Origin: Bacteroidaceae bacterium
GTDB taxonomy: Bacteria; Bacteroidota; Bacteroidia; Bacteroidales; Bacteroidaceae
DNA: 64,000 nt
Direction: 5' to 3'
Assembly (NCBI GenBank): GCA_902362375.1
Contig: CABIVS010000004.1
Location: 113,101 to 177,100, forward strand
Made by a program: the position numbers and the translations under genes. The notes under the pieces were generated by a model, which was given only the letters and a program-made list of their open reading frames with translations, ran no database searches and was not told the origin of the DNA. Positions within the stretch are counted from its first letter, which is position 1; each line of letters opens with the position of its first letter. Positions 1 to 8,589 of this stretch are shown here, piece by piece.

Positions 1-591
1 GATAGTTATGCACCAGGAGTCGCAATTTCAATTGAAGGTAATGCGACGAAGTGGTTCGATCCCAAATGGGGGATGACTGTAGGAGTGCGACTTGAAAATA
101 AGAATATGACCACCGAAGCTACCGTAAAAAATTACGGTATGAAAATTATCAACACCAATGGTGGAGAATTACAAGGATTATGGACAGGAGGAGTAAAGAC
201 CAAAGTTAAAAATTCATATCTGACAATTCCGGTGGTTGCTAACTATAAGATAAGCAAGCGTTGGAAATTGTCTGCAGGTCCATACATATCATACCTCATC
301 GAAGGGGGATTCTCCGGACATGTATACGACGGCCATTTACGTACCCCAGACCAAACTGGTTCACGAGTTGTTTTCTCTGGAGAAAGCATAGCTACCTATG
401 ATTTCTCCGAAAATCTCCGAAAATTTCAATGGGGACTACAACTAGGTGGCGAATGGAGAGCATTTAAACATCTAAATGTATACGCTGACTTAACGTGGGG
501 GCTGAATGATATTTTCAAAAAAGATTTTGATACAATCTCATTTGCCATGTATCCTATTTATTTGAACGTGGGATTTGGATATGCATTTTAG
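1..591 (+). CDS. Outer-membrane beta-barrel protein, 5' truncated by window edge
   Basis: The frame is open from base 1 to the TAG at 589-591, so the gene begins upstream of the window; 196 codons are visible. The translation alternates polar and hydrophobic residues with many aromatic and Gly positions (for example SYLTIPVVANYKISKRWKL, and GLQLGGEWRAFKHLNVYADL) and ends in GFGYAF. A terminal aromatic residue is typical of barrels inserted by the BAM machinery. This fits the PorT-like/OMP_b-brl family of small Bacteroidetes barrels of unknown function. The first internal ATG is at 73, but strand-like sequence continues in frame upstream of it, so 73 is not the true start. A clear terminator follows 44 bases after the stop. 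Specific function cannot be assigned. Confidence 0.75.
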   Translation, partial: DSYAPGVAISIEGNATKWFDPKWGMTVGVRLENKNMTTEATVKNYGMKIINTNGGELQGLWTGGVKTKVKNSYLTIPVVANYKISKRWKLSAGPYISYLIEGGFSGHVYDGHLRTPDQTGSRVVFSGESIATYDFSENLRKFQWGLQLGGEWRAFKHLNVYADLTWGLNDIFKKDFDTISFAMYPIYLNVGFGYAF

Positions 592-634
592 CATATTGTT
601 TTATACTAAACGATCCAAAATATTGTGTCAATAG

Positions 635-667
635 AAAACTACGGGGAATTCTTCTCGTAGTTTTTTA
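635..667 (+). terminator. Rho-independent terminator after the barrel gene
   Basis: Arms AAAACTACG (635-643) and CGTAGTTTT (656-664) pair perfectly around a 12-base loop, and the T-run continues to 666. It lies 44 bases past the stop of the barrel gene. The A-rich left edge means it could also work in the opposite direction. Confidence 0.8.
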
Positions 668-668
668 T

Positions 669-893
669 TTATGTATGGGCTAAATCAATAAATACAGGGT
701 AGTATCGTAAGCGTCTCCGCGTTTCTATACCACCCAAAAGCGGGTATCTCACATCACAATAAGGTTCAAACAGGCGTAAGATGGCTTGTTTTTGTTGCAA
801 TGAATCTATATAAATCCGGCTTGTATGGCTTAATAATCCCGCTTTGATAGCGATAAGTTTATAGCCCACATCTATGTGACGAACAGCCTGCAT
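669..893 (-). CDS. Uncertain small ORF, 74 codons, unassigned
   Basis: An open frame of 74 codons with no recognised family. The product is basic and mixed in character (AILRLFEPYCDVRYPLLGG is the most protein-like part), with no signal peptide or membrane segment. The ATG sits inside a perfect inverted repeat (880-888 with 899-907), so any translation would start inside a hairpin, and no good ribosome-binding site is visible. It may be a degenerate remnant of a longer gene or not a gene at all. No neighbour supports a function. Confidence 0.2.
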   Translation of the reverse strand: MQAVRHIDVGYKLIAIKAGLLSHTSRIYIDSLQQKQAILRLFEPYCDVRYPLLGGIETRRRLRYYPVFIDLAHT

Positions 894-945
894 ACGTGGG
901 CTGTTCGGTTTACAGCTGCGGGCTGTACAGCCTACAATGTAGGCT
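880..945. repeat. Cluster of three overlapping palindromes
   Basis: Three dyads lie within 66 bases: CGAACAGCC (880-888) with GGCTGTTCG (899-907); the perfect 12-base palindrome GGCTGTACAGCC (921-932); and AGCCTACA (929-936) with TGTAGGCT (938-945). They share the GGCTGT/ACAGCC half-site, so alternative pairings are possible. No T-run follows on either strand, so this is not an ordinary terminator. Confidence 0.7.
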
Positions 946-1074
946 ATAAAAAGATTACCGTTTCCAATGGATTATTTAGCTGCCAAATACAGGTTATCAT
1001 CCTATAAAGTAGATATTCTTGTGGCTTCATATGGGTGTTTTTCCATGATACTACACTAAAGTGGATGCAGTAGG

Positions 1075-1197
1075 GGTATGATAGATACCCGTTTTTTGCG
1101 ACAAAAGTATGATAGATACCTGTTTGAAAAATCATCTATCACTCTTATCTTATTGACAATTAGCTTAATATAAAAATAAATGATAGTATGATAGATA
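1075..1197. repeat. Direct repeats of GTATGATAGATA in a gene-poor stretch
   Basis: GTATGATAGATA occurs at 1076-1087, 1107-1118 and 1186-1197; the first two copies extend to GTATGATAGATACC. A partial inverted copy, ATCTATC, lies at 1134-1140. Spacings are 31 and 79 bases. The surrounding 592-1508 stretch has no gene I can support apart from the uncertain ORF at 669-893; the remaining open frames there look random. Confidence 0.65.
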
Positions 1198-1358
1198 TTT
1201 TTTCACTATGTAATATTTGCTGAGTTCAAATTCATTGAAACTTTATATTCAGATGTTATTCTATAGTGAACAAATCCTTTTCTGTATCGTATATTGAATG
1301 ACATTTTGGGTATGATTGCCATAACTACAAACAATAATTCTCCCTCACTACAAAAAAA

Positions 1359-1386
1359 TTCCCCACTGTCCAAAACAGTAAGGGAA
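1359..1386. repeat. Imperfect inverted repeat in the gene-poor stretch
   Basis: TTCCC (1359-1363) and ACTGT (1365-1369) pair with ACAGT (1375-1379) and GGGAA (1382-1386). No T-run follows. It lies about 45 bases beyond the terminator of the leftward lipoprotein gene. Role unknown. Confidence 0.45.
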
Positions 1387-1425
1387 ATCTATGGTATTTA
1401 TTTGATATATATACAGGATTTTACA

Positions 1426-1460
1426 GAAAAACGAGGATATCCTCATAGACATCCTCGTTT
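1426..1460 (-). terminator. Terminator of the leftward PCMD lipoprotein gene
   Basis: Ten-base arms AAACGAGGAT (1429-1438) and ATCCTCGTTT (1451-1460) pair perfectly. Reading leftward, the stem is followed by a short T-run. It lies about 50 bases past the stop codon at 1509. Confidence 0.75.
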
Positions 1461-1508
1461 ATACAATAAACACACATTAAATGTATGCCAACTTATATTA
1501 TAACAATC

Positions 1509-2990
1509 TTATTCACATATTACTTCAAACTCATCCACAATCAAAGTACTACCACCAGCACCTTTAAATAAATCACCATCTTTACTTGAAGAGCAAACTA
1601 TAGCAAATTTATATTTTGCATTTCGATCATACTCTTGTAAATATTCAAATTCAATGTTAAAAGGAGTATATTCTTTAATATCCTCAACGATAATATTAGC
1701 AACAGCAACTCTTAATTCCGAAGTGTTCACATCGTGACCTGTCAATACAATCTCTTTACCATCCTCACCTGTTTGCACTTTATATAATACGGCTTGAATC
1801 TGTCCTTTATCTTTAATATCAACCGGTTTTACATCCTCATAATTAGAAGCATCAAGATAATTAGAACCTGATTCATATTTATAAACACCCTTAAAACGAA
1901 GCGGTTTTCCACCTAAACCAACTGTTTCTGCATCAAGACCAAATTTGGTACAACTCAACCTATCTGTAAAAGCAGAACTCATATCAAATTTACCAATAAA
2001 AATAGAACCGGCAGTAATCTTCGGGATTAAAGCATTTGGCTTATTTGGATATTCAAAAGTTATCAATTTAGCCGCATACGTACCATCCTCTTTAGCTTCC
2101 TTTTTTAACAAAGTACCACCTAAAATACCTGCTCCAGCAGCACTTCCTGCCCACAAATCTGTGGGTAAAAGTTCATCATTGTTACTACCTTCCTTCCATT
2201 CTTCAAAAGAATATTTCAATACCTTGCGAGTGCCTTCCACAAAAGCTGTATAAACTTTCACAGTGCCATCTTCCGCCGTCACAGTATAAGTCACTTTCTT
2301 ATTATTCGAGAAGTCCTGTGCTACGCCAGAAGCCGGAGTAATAGTTGCTCCTTCTGATATTTCAATAATAGGAGTAAACTTTAAAGATTCTACTTCCTCA
2401 TTAACAGCAAAAACAATCGTACCAGCTTCTTCATTTATAACAGGTTGTTCTACTACTGCCTCATCGTCAATAATAAAACTTGTTATTTTAGCCTCCGAAC
2501 TTTCACTACCTGTCAATTTACGACCAACAAAAGTAGCCTTTACATTTTGATTTAAAGGAGCACCAACCTTTACACCTATTTCAATATTAATATTGTTACC
2601 TTTCACAGTACCAGAAATACTAACAGGGCAATTACCAAGTGGCTGTACCAAATCTAGATTCTGTTGACCTTCAAAAGCATAACCACCATCCATAGCTTTC
2701 ACAGTGCAAGGATCAACTTCAATGTCACCAACATTTACCAAAAAAGTAAAATTCTTCAATGATAATGCAATTTGGTTAGTTCCCTTATTAGATTGTGAAA
2801 TTGTGATTTTTTGATTTTCGGTAGTTCCCATTTGATTACCATCCACATTTACAGACAGATTACCAACATAGCCTCCAGCTAAATCTGTATCTATCGGGTA
2901 TTTCACCTCATCATCGTCATCACTACAAGACGTAAACAATGTCGCAGTACACAATACTGTAAACAGATAATAAAATAATTTCTTTTTCAT
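1509..2990 (-). CDS. Surface lipoprotein: calycin-like domain, Ig-like domain, PCMD-type C-terminus
   Basis: 493 residues. The N-terminus is a lipoprotein signal (KKLFYYLF then FTSC, followed by an acidic SDDDDE stretch typical of Bacteroides surface export). Residues about 35-165 resemble the calycin-like beta-barrel domain of Bacteroides lipoproteins. Residues about 170-255 (from AKITSFIIDD) look like a DUF5018-type Ig-fold. Residues about 258-493 match the PCMD (putative carbohydrate metabolism domain) pattern, with GSIFIGKF in the middle and STLIVDEFEV at the end, as in the lipoproteins of the operon at 4144-14555. It is transcribed alone, divergently from the AraC-type gene at 3245, with its own terminator. 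It is likely a relative or client of the neighbouring operon; ligand unknown. Domain assignments rest on recalled family patterns. Confidence 0.75.
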   Translation of the reverse strand: MKKKLFYYLFTVLCTATLFTSCSDDDDEVKYPIDTDLAGGYVGNLSVNVDGNQMGTTENQKITISQSNKGTNQIALSLKNFTFLVNVGDIEVDPCTVKAMDGGYAFEGQQNLDLVQPLGNCPVSISGTVKGNNINIEIGVKVGAPLNQNVKATFVGRKLTGSESSEAKITSFIIDDEAVVEQPVINEEAGTIVFAVNEEVESLKFTPIIEISEGATITPASGVAQDFSNNKKVTYTVTAEDGTVKVYTAFVEGTRKVLKYSFEEWKEGSNNDELLPTDLWAGSAAGAGILGGTLLKKEAKEDGTYAAKLITFEYPNKPNALIPKITAGSIFIGKFDMSSAFTDRLSCTKFGLDAETVGLGGKPLRFKGVYKYESGSNYLDASNYEDVKPVDIKDKGQIQAVLYKVQTGEDGKEIVLTGHDVNTSELRVAVANIIVEDIKEYTPFNIEFEYLQEYDRNAKYKFAIVCSSSKDGDLFKGAGGSTLIVDEFEVICE

Positions 2991-3064
2991 TTCTAAATTC
3001 TCTTTTTAATTAATACTAGCAAACGCGCGATATACCATCGCACCAATGCCCAAATTTCACATTG

Positions 3065-3096
3065 CAAAATAACAATCTAAATTAATATAACACAAG
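3065..3096 (-). promoter_or_regulatory. Possible promoter of the leftward lipoprotein gene
   Basis: Read leftward there is a -7-like element (complement of CAAAATAA, 3065-3072; one mismatch to TAnnTTTG) and, 20 bases upstream, CTTG (complement of 3093-3096), close to the -33 TTTG. This gives a leader of roughly 65 bases. Confidence 0.35.
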
Positions 3097-3222
3097 GTCT
3101 ATTTTTCTTGTTTCTGTTCCATTTTGAAGAAAAACACCATATTTCTTTTATAAAACATCATTTTTTCACCAGCCAATATATTTTTCTAAAAATAAAAAAG
3201 ACTTCTATTTCCCAAAATCGGT

Positions 3223-3230
3223 TACCTTTG
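3223..3230 (+). promoter_or_regulatory. -7 element of the AraC-type regulator
   Basis: TACCTTTG matches the Bacteroidetes -7 consensus TAnnTTTG. It places transcription start only a few bases before the ATG at 3245, so the leader is very short. Confidence 0.55.
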
Positions 3231-3244
3231 CATAAAGAGAATGC

Positions 3245-4096
3245 ATGATGAATAAAGAATTACCTAAAATAGACTTGCCAGAAGAATGGCTCATTGGTAC
3301 AGGTATTAATAAGGATTTACTCAACTTGTACACGAATTTTCCATGCCGATTAAAATCGGAGATTTTCGTATTATGCATGGATGGAGAAATAGAAGCTTCA
3401 GTCAATCTGAACCACTTCACAGTACACGCCAATGATTTCGTAACAATTATGCCGGGAAGTATTATTCAGATACACAGTCTAAATGGAGAGCCTGTCCTTT
3501 ACTTCGGTGGCTTCTCATCCAAATATATAGAACAGGCTAGTTTAAACCATGCAGCAATTGATACCTTATTTGTGACACTGGGAAGACCGATCATTTCACT
3601 GAAGCCGGAGGGCGCCAAGCTATTGGAAGAATATCTTCATTTTTTAATAAAACTTTATTCCTTTTTCGACGAAACAACACGCAAAAGTATTACTCCACAT
3701 CTATATAATAACATACATGCAGGAATAGCCGCCATGTATAAAAACCGGCTGCAAAATACAACTGAGAATCTATCAAAAAATGAGCTGATTTACAAGAATT
3801 TCACTCAACTAGTGATGCAAAATTATAATCAGACACGTAATGTAGCATGGTATGCCGAGAAACTAAAAATTACACACAACCACCTCTGTACTATAGTAAA
3901 ACAGGTTACTGGGAACACATGCATAGAAATTATTTCTCACATGGTCATCATGGATGCCAAATCACAATTGAAATCGACAAGACTCTCTATTCAGGAAATT
4001 TCCGATTCACTCAATTTTGCCAACACATCGTTCTTCGGCAAATACTTTAAACGATATGTTGGCATGAGTCCATTGGCCTATAGGAATAATGGGTAA
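3245..4096 (+). CDS. AraC-family transcriptional regulator
   Basis: 283 residues, cytoplasmic, no membrane segment. Residues 1 to about 150 look like a cupin-type sensory domain (SVNLNHFTVHANDFVTIMPG). Residues about 185-283 hold the two helix-turn-helix units of the AraC family: NHLCTIVKQVTG in the first and the diagnostic SIQEISDSLNFANTSFFGKY ending in a GMSPLAYR segment in the second. The first ATG is chosen; a second ATG follows directly at 3248. It is divergent from the PCMD lipoprotein gene and convergent with the seven-gene surface operon (47 bases between stops), so it is the obvious candidate regulator of both. That role is inferred from position only. Confidence 0.85.
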   Translation: MMNKELPKIDLPEEWLIGTGINKDLLNLYTNFPCRLKSEIFVLCMDGEIEASVNLNHFTVHANDFVTIMPGSIIQIHSLNGEPVLYFGGFSSKYIEQASLNHAAIDTLFVTLGRPIISLKPEGAKLLEEYLHFLIKLYSFFDETTRKSITPHLYNNIHAGIAAMYKNRLQNTTENLSKNELIYKNFTQLVMQNYNQTRNVAWYAEKLKITHNHLCTIVKQVTGNTCIEIISHMVIMDAKSQLKSTRLSIQEISDSLNFANTSFFGKYFKRYVGMSPLAYRNNG

Positions 4097-4143
4097 ATGA
4101 CCGGACACTAACAGATTATCTTTGTTATATGCTATAAAGCCAA

Positions 4144-5736
4144 TCAGTTATCATAATCGTATTCCAGACTAAACTCATCCACATAAAGCACACTACCGGA
4201 CGCTCCGGTAAAGAAATCACCGTATTTGCTTGCAGAACATACCAGGACGATATAGGTTGGTTTTCTGTTCGTAGCCCTATATTCCAGTTTCAAGTCAAAT
4301 TCCTTATACACGGCAACAGAAGTTCCCGATGTAAATTCAGCATAAGCAATCACATGCTTATCATTTTTATCAAACAATTTCCGGTTAGAAGGTTTGGTGC
4401 GTATTTCAATCGGACTATCCCAATCACCAATGGCAATATAGATCGAGCAGGTATCTGTCTTTCCTTTTAAATAATTATATTCAATGGAAGAGTTATCAAT
4501 CACTCCGGGCTGGTACTTATAATATCCTTTCAAATGAGTAGGATAAGCAGAGAACGATTGCCCAAAGTTCAAGATACCATTTGTTCCGTCGGTTGCCACA
4601 TATTTACCGACAAAGAGGTTACCGGCAGCTAATTTCCCGGCAGAACCCACTCCCACAAACTTAGACTCAAGTTTCGCAGCCCTACCGGTTGTTTTACCCG
4701 ACCATATATCTTCGGTAGGAACAGAGTTGCTGTCACCTAAGGTTGTAGCTCCTTGATTTCCAGTATCCCAGAAAGGAGCTTCATTACTTCCCCACGGGTT
4801 CCAGACTTTACCACTCTGATTCCAATTATCAAATGTACCACCTGTTAAAGGAATCTCAGCAGTCGTTCTAAAAGTAATCTCTTCACCACGATCTTCTGTT
4901 CCATCCACCAAAGCACGACATACATATTCCGTGTCCGCTTTCAAATGCGGAACACAAACATAGAAGTTTACTCCATTCTGTACAACGATATCCTGATCTA
5001 CCCTTGTCCATTCTTCTGATGAAGCTTCACGTATTTCAAAGCCGTTCACGACATCCTCCTGTCCTTCTCCATAAAGCCATGCTACATTAGTCCAGCCATC
5101 CGCCGAATTAGTAAAGACAACCTTATCCGTGATGAATGCGTACAAACTCCACTCTTCGGTTTTTCCTTTAAATGTCACATTTACTTTCTGCTCTTGTGTA
5201 AAGTCCTTCAAAGTGGTAAAGTCAGGCGAAACGGTAGAACTGATCGGCCCCAGCTTCAAATCTTTCACGGTTATTTTGTTGAGCATCGTATTTTTATTGA
5301 CATAAACGATAGCTTGTCGAGCTTTTTCGTCAATCACGGCTCCTCCGACCTGATTCTTGACGCTAAATACTCGTTCGACGGTCTGGTTGGCTATAATCTT
5401 CCAGCGATAATCCTGATACAAAGACAATACCACTTCTTTAGGAGAAGACAAATCAATCGTTGTATTCACCTTCAAATCCGTATTAGCCTCTTCTGAATAA
5501 TCGAAACGGGTGACAATCACTTTCTTCAAATCTACAGAATCGAGCAAGTCTACTGTCACCGTACGTTCTTCATTATTAATGACTGCACTACCAATCTGTC
5601 CATTCACCTCAAAGCCGGTAATAGACAATCTGACAACAGGATACGGCAAATCGTTCTTGACGCATGATGAAAAAGCAAATGCAATGCAAATGCATATAAT
5701 TAAGGATAAAAGTCTATTTCTGCCTTTACTTTTCAT
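4144..5736 (-). CDS. PCMD-type surface lipoprotein, last gene of the seven-gene operon
   Basis: 530 residues with a lipoprotein signal (CICIAFAFSSC). After the lipid site are two Ig-like or DUF5018-like repeats (about 33-195), then a fibronectin-III-like part ending in ADTEYVCRALVDGTEDRGEE (about 270-290), then a PCMD domain (about 295-530) with GNLFVGKYVATDGTNGILNF, IYIAIGDWDSP and the terminal VLYVDEFSLEYD. The same landmarks occur in the 723- and 841-residue products upstream. No catalytic residues are recognisable; the domain is thought to be a carbohydrate-binding-like beta-sandwich, but that is only the family name's suggestion. It is separated from the upstream barrel gene by two bases, so translation is probably coupled. 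Confidence 0.75.
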   Translation of the reverse strand: MKSKGRNRLLSLIICICIAFAFSSCVKNDLPYPVVRLSITGFEVNGQIGSAVINNEERTVTVDLLDSVDLKKVIVTRFDYSEEANTDLKVNTTIDLSSPKEVVLSLYQDYRWKIIANQTVERVFSVKNQVGGAVIDEKARQAIVYVNKNTMLNKITVKDLKLGPISSTVSPDFTTLKDFTQEQKVNVTFKGKTEEWSLYAFITDKVVFTNSADGWTNVAWLYGEGQEDVVNGFEIREASSEEWTRVDQDIVVQNGVNFYVCVPHLKADTEYVCRALVDGTEDRGEEITFRTTAEIPLTGGTFDNWNQSGKVWNPWGSNEAPFWDTGNQGATTLGDSNSVPTEDIWSGKTTGRAAKLESKFVGVGSAGKLAAGNLFVGKYVATDGTNGILNFGQSFSAYPTHLKGYYKYQPGVIDNSSIEYNYLKGKTDTCSIYIAIGDWDSPIEIRTKPSNRKLFDKNDKHVIAYAEFTSGTSVAVYKEFDLKLEYRATNRKPTYIVLVCSASKYGDFFTGASGSVLYVDEFSLEYDYDN

Positions 5737-5738
5737 GA

Positions 5739-6968
5739 TTACATACTTATAGTTAATCCTAAATTAATATCAAACAAATTTATTTTAAAGTTGGCTCCAC
5801 CGTTCGTACGGGAACCTTTCTCACCAAGATTATTCACCTGACTTTCCTTACGGTATTTCAAGCCTATCACTCCCACACTACATTCCACACTCACATTTTG
5901 CATAATAAAGACAGCCACTCCGGGATTAATCCCCAACTGTGCCTCAAATATATTCGTTTTGGTATTCTTCAAACTCTCGCCCGAACCTCTTGTAAACTCC
6001 GAATGTCCGAATCCCAAACGCAGATTGGTTTCATTGAACAATCCGAAACGTTTTCCCGGATCCAACCCGATATAGGAGCTATGGAAAAAGGTGCAATTAT
6101 ACAACTCTTCTTTCAACTTCAATTCCTTGAGAGTGAAATTCACGTCATCATCAATCTTAAAACTAACATTGCCTAAATGACCGTCCGTATGCTTATAACC
6201 GAGCTTTACACCCACTACCTGATTATCTTTGAAAAAATAACCGATAAAAGGAGCCACATTAATGGTACGTGCTTCAAAATCAAAATCATCGAGATAAGTA
6301 AACAATAATTTGGAGTCCTCACTGTTATAATCCCAAAACGAAAAATCCGTACCAAATATCCATTTTCCTTTAGGCATAAAGCGATAATTCACAATGCCAC
6401 GATCAAACCGCCCTACCCTTTTGATTCTCAATAAATCAATGCCTCGCTTGGTCTCTAACGTATCACTTTTCCAATCGAACTCTCTTTTAACTGTTTCAAC
6501 CGTGTGAACCGGAAGTGCAGCTGTTATTTTACTATCCTGTTTACGCTCCGACAATACAAGGTCACAAATCGTTCCTTCTAACTTCAAAGGAGTATTGACA
6601 ACATCAGAAGCCAATTTTATATCCGTTGAAGAAACTGGCGGAACAGCTACTGCTTCTCTCTTAGACGCAACCTTCTGCCTTTTATCTGCCTGCTTTTTAT
6701 CTACAAACTTCCCCACTGGTCTTTCTTCAGGCTTCTTCACAACCTTTTCCACAGAATTCTCTGCTGGAGACACGTTTTCCTCCACTTCTCCAATTATCTG
6801 GCGGGCAGAGTCCACAGCAGCTTCAGTTACCTGATAAGTATCCTCTACTGATGACAATACCTCCTGTTTGTCTTCCTGTCCCTCACTTTTTATTCCATAA
6901 AAGAATACCAAGCCGGCACATACAACCAGAAGCAGGAACAGTAATATGTATTTTTTTCTATGTCTCAT
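5739..6968 (-). CDS. Beta-barrel protein with N-terminal membrane segment and long periplasmic spacer
   Basis: 409 residues in three parts. Residues 1-26 are RHRKK followed by a strongly hydrophobic stretch (YILLFLLLVVCAGLVFFYGI). Residues about 27-175 are rich in Glu, Lys, Val and Pro (KKPEERPVGKFVDKKQADKR) and look like an extended linker. Residues about 178-409 are a beta-barrel clearly paralogous to the products at 6973 and 7831: shared PKGKW, DDDVNFTLKEL, GLDPGKRFGLFNE, LGINPGVAVFIMQN and a final FKINLFDINLGLTI. The hydrophobic stretch could be a cleaved signal peptide. If it is not cleaved, the protein would run from inner membrane to outer membrane. The Cys in LLVVCAG is not a good lipobox. 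It starts 4 bases after the previous stop. Confidence 0.75.
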   Translation of the reverse strand: MRHRKKYILLFLLLVVCAGLVFFYGIKSEGQEDKQEVLSSVEDTYQVTEAAVDSARQIIGEVEENVSPAENSVEKVVKKPEERPVGKFVDKKQADKRQKVASKREAVAVPPVSSTDIKLASDVVNTPLKLEGTICDLVLSERKQDSKITAALPVHTVETVKREFDWKSDTLETKRGIDLLRIKRVGRFDRGIVNYRFMPKGKWIFGTDFSFWDYNSEDSKLLFTYLDDFDFEARTINVAPFIGYFFKDNQVVGVKLGYKHTDGHLGNVSFKIDDDVNFTLKELKLKEELYNCTFFHSSYIGLDPGKRFGLFNETNLRLGFGHSEFTRGSGESLKNTKTNIFEAQLGINPGVAVFIMQNVSVECSVGVIGLKYRKESQVNNLGEKGSRTNGGANFKINLFDINLGLTISM

Positions 6969-6972
6969 AAAA

Positions 6973-7818
6973 TCATAAGCAAATCGTCAATCCCAAACTA
7001 ATATTGAAAGGATTCACCCTAAAGTTAGATCCACCCGTCATCCGTTTTCCCGTCTCTCCCAGATTATTTTTCTGTTTTTCCTGCCTGTAACGAATGCCGG
7101 CTATTCCGAGCGAACATTCAATACTTACATTTTGCATAATAAAAACAGCCAATCCCGGATTTATTCCCAATTGCACCTCAAATATATCTGTTTGAGTATT
7201 AACCAAATTTTCGTCTACACCACGGTCGAATTTAGACTTTCCAAAATTGAATGTCAAGGCAGTCTCATTGAACAATCCAAATCGTTTACCGGCATCCAAA
7301 CCTACATAAGAGCGATGGAAGAACGACACGTTATACAAATTTTGTTCCAACTTTAAATCTTTCAAAGAGAAATCGACATCATCATCGATTTTCAACGTGA
7401 TATTATTCAAGGCTCCTCGCATATTCCGGTATCCGAACTTCAATCCCAACACCATATTATCACGGACAGCATAGCCTCCATATACAGAAAAATTCAGATT
7501 ACGCCCATCACAATCAAAATTATCAAAATAGGCAAACAGCAGTTTATTATCCGCACTATTATAATCCCAGTATGACATTGTGAAACCAGAGATCCACTTC
7601 CCTTTAGGAATAAAACGATAGTTCATGATTCCACGATCATAACGTCCGATACGTTTGATTCGCAGGAAGTCCAAGCTCCCTTTTACTGGTAGCGTATCCT
7701 TCTGAAAAACGGGGACAGAATCTTCTACCTCCAACGATTGACAAACCGTTTCTGTCTTTCCCCACAAAGAGAAAAAGAATACAGACACCAGTACTGTTAC
7801 CAATAACCGTTTATACAT
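6973..7818 (-). CDS. Outer-membrane beta-barrel paralogue (short form)
   Basis: 281 residues: a signal peptide (VLVSVFFFSLWGKT), a short link of about 30 residues, then a barrel-like region from about residue 50. Nearly every landmark of the 409-residue neighbour recurs: LDFLRIKRIGRYDRGIMNYR, FIPKGKW, DDDVDFSLKDLKL, GLDAGKRFGLFNE, LGINPGLAVFIMQNVSIE and FNISLGLTICL at the end. The two genes are a recent-looking tandem duplication, differing mainly in the spacer. It is the fifth gene of the operon, 12 bases after the previous stop. Function unknown; it might be a pore or surface anchor for the neighbouring lipoproteins. Confidence 0.75.
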   Translation of the reverse strand: MYKRLLVTVLVSVFFFSLWGKTETVCQSLEVEDSVPVFQKDTLPVKGSLDFLRIKRIGRYDRGIMNYRFIPKGKWISGFTMSYWDYNSADNKLLFAYFDNFDCDGRNLNFSVYGGYAVRDNMVLGLKFGYRNMRGALNNITLKIDDDVDFSLKDLKLEQNLYNVSFFHRSYVGLDAGKRFGLFNETALTFNFGKSKFDRGVDENLVNTQTDIFEVQLGINPGLAVFIMQNVSIECSLGIAGIRYRQEKQKNNLGETGKRMTGGSNFRVNPFNISLGLTICL

Positions 7819-7830
7819 TCGTCCTGTTTT

Positions 7831-8589
7831 TTAAAGGTAAAAAGCTATTCCCAGTCCTATACTGAAAAGATTAATTTTAAAATTGGCACTCATCGACGAA
7901 CGGTTGCTTTCGTAAATCCGGTCCGTCACCTGATGGGTTCGGCTGACATTCAGTCCCAACACCCCAATGCTTACTTCCACTGCCGTATAATTATTGATAA
8001 AGGCAACCAAACCCGGACTCAAACCAACACTTGCATCCAAAGAAGTCTGATATACTCCTGTCAGGTCATCCCCTTTACCGTTCACCACTTTTGAAACAGA
8101 ACCTCCCAATTCTAACTGCACTTCATTGAATAATGCAAAACGCTTGCTAGTACCTAAATTGATGTAATTTCTCAAGACAGCAATTCCCGAATAAGAGTTC
8201 TTCAATTCATACAGGTTACTAATATCAAAGTTGGTATCTTCATCAATATTTACACTGATATTATTTAGCTTGGTATACGTCCGGCTATACATAAAACGTC
8301 CACCTGCAGCTACATTATCCTTAAAAGCATAACACAATACCGGACTCACTTTAAAAGCATACCCTTCCCCACTCAAATTCTCTATCACCAGAAACTGATA
8401 GTTATCATTTGAGTATTGAGAATAAGAAACTGAACTACCCACAATCCATTGTCCCTTAGGAATGAAAGTTCTCATTTCTATATTCCGTTTGAACTCCTGT
8501 TGCGCGCATGTTTGCGTCGTTCCAACAATTATTCCCAAGATTATCAGGAATGAAGTTTTGATAAAGTAATTCATACTTTGCTTATTCAT
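7831..8589 (-). CDS. Outer-membrane beta-barrel paralogue (divergent copy)
   Basis: 252 residues: a signal peptide (FLIILGIIVGTTQTCAQQ) and a barrel-like region. It is a more distant member of the same three-gene family: FIPKGQWIVGSSVSYSQYS, INLGTSKRFALFNEVQLELG, VGLSPGLVAFINN, VEVSIGVLGL and a final FKINLFSIGLGIAFYL. It overlaps the end of the 723-residue lipoprotein gene by 8 bases, which points to coupled translation. Barrel plus adjacent surface lipoprotein suggests a physical partnership, but no known export or uptake family is recognised. Confidence 0.72.
   Translation of the reverse strand: MNKQSMNYFIKTSFLIILGIIVGTTQTCAQQEFKRNIEMRTFIPKGQWIVGSSVSYSQYSNDNYQFLVIENLSGEGYAFKVSPVLCYAFKDNVAAGGRFMYSRTYTKLNNISVNIDEDTNFDISNLYELKNSYSGIAVLRNYINLGTSKRFALFNEVQLELGGSVSKVVNGKGDDLTGVYQTSLDASVGLSPGLVAFINNYTAVEVSIGVLGLNVSRTHQVTDRIYESNRSSMSANFKINLFSIGLGIAFYL

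Noticed and set aside
944..1508. Short frames at 944-1135 (minus) and 1294-1503 (plus)
   Set aside because: They cover repeats and a terminator, lack ribosome-binding sites, and their translations look random.
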